64,000 nt of DNA from Lecanicillium sp. G3. Its lineage: Eukaryota > Ascomycota > Sordariomycetes > Hypocreales > Cordycipitaceae. The translations under genes and the position numbers were made by a program. This document shows, in pieces, positions 63,395 to 64,000 of the stretch; positions within the stretch are counted from its first letter, which is position 1; each line of letters starts with the position of its first letter. The stretch spans positions 310,001-374,000 of the forward strand of contig JAZHPD010000025.1 of NCBI GenBank assembly GCA_037575805.1, read 5' to 3'. Under the pieces are notes generated by a model. It worked only from the letters and a program-made list of their open reading frames with translations, was not told where the DNA came from and searched no databases.

Positions 63395-64000
63395 AGGACG
63401 AAGAGAATTCAGTGACGGGATTCTACGTACATATTTTGTGATTTAGATTTGTATATATTTTTGCCGTCGTGTGACGGCTGTTACATGTCAATACATATAT
63501 TGTGTCATATCTACGGTTCTACAGTGAGCAGCTCGGTGTCATTTAAGAAACCTCACACCACTAGCTTTTTGTTCCAGAAACCCAGCTAACAATTGTTTTC
63601 CCCAAAGCACTTTCCAAAGTATGCATAATTTCTATTGGGCCTGGCTGCCTGTCATTCAGTAATATAGGCGGCTCAGTAACGCCCCGCCATCACCACATCG
63701 CGTCCTGCAGCAGACTGCTAACAGCATCAGATGCGACTTCAGATGAACGAATCAGATGCCAAACGATTTTCTACTTATTCCTTTCCCACAAACTAACATT
63801 TTGCACCTGCCGGGCCTTCTCTTGTCCCATATTACAAACGCAGATCGCAGGGTCCCACGTCCCCTGACCATCGCTGCTAAAAATAGGCGGTCGGCAGCGA
63901 ATAGCACCGCCACAGACACGCTGCACGACCCCCACCCCGACCGCTGAAGCAGAATCCCCCAGTGCGCTACGAGTGCGCTGTAGCCAACGACGCTATCCCC
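63395..64000. other. Intergenic to the end of the window
   Basis: 606 bp downstream of the chitinase. Nothing recognised. Confidence 0.5.

Overview
This window is eukaryotic and reads as a filamentous ascomycete, most likely a sordariomycete and perhaps Hypocreales. The class call is inference from gene style: short 45-77 nt introns with GT-AG ends and CTNA branch points, GC-rich coding DNA, Zn2Cys6 regulators, secreted proteins with a CBM1, and a fungal non-reducing polyketide synthase. Splice junctions below were worked out by hand from frame and consensus sites. No tRNA, rRNA or CRISPR array was recognised.

Layout. 0-8 kb: a secreted Cys/Thr-rich repeat protein, a DUF1308 protein and a secreted Asp f 4-like protein. 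7.4-21 kb: a gene-poor stretch with simple repeats, AT-rich patches, a diverged dispersed repeat, an assembly gap next to a 75-nt G run, one four-exon small secreted protein with a beta/gamma-crystallin-like pattern, and a DUF3712 membrane protein. 21.3-46.6 kb: a biosynthetic gene cluster. 47-55 kb: housekeeping-like genes (AAA ATPase, YVC1-type vacuolar cation channel, macro-domain hydrolase). 57-63.4 kb: secreted or cell-wall-related genes (neprosin-family protein, a broken chimeric class V chitinase remnant, a GH18-CBM1 chitinase).

The cluster. The core enzyme is a 2601-residue non-reducing PKS with order SAT-KS-AT-PT-ACP-ACP-CMeT-alpha/beta hydrolase. Around it lie an FSH1-type serine hydrolase, an O-methyltransferase, a DHA2-type MFS exporter, two BAHD/trichothecene-3-O-acetyltransferase-like acyltransferases (one fused to an enoyl-CoA hydratase domain), an AflR-like Zn2Cys6 regulator, a second AflR-C-terminus-like protein without a zinc cluster, a 2OG-Fe(II) dioxygenase and an EthD-domain protein. 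No P450 or flavin monooxygenase is seen. The likely chemistry is a C-methylated aromatic polyketide that is released hydrolytically, oxidised, O-methylated, acylated and exported. The product cannot be named from sequence.

The strongest unexplained signals are: an exact 11-mer, AAAGGAGCCGA, in four intergenic positions of the cluster, one midway between the divergent EthD and PKS genes; the acyltransferase-crotonase fusion with both catalytic sites intact; the zinc-less AflR-like protein; a 163-bp TA-flanked MITE; and a chimeric chitinase pseudogene with intact splice sites but one nonsense codon.
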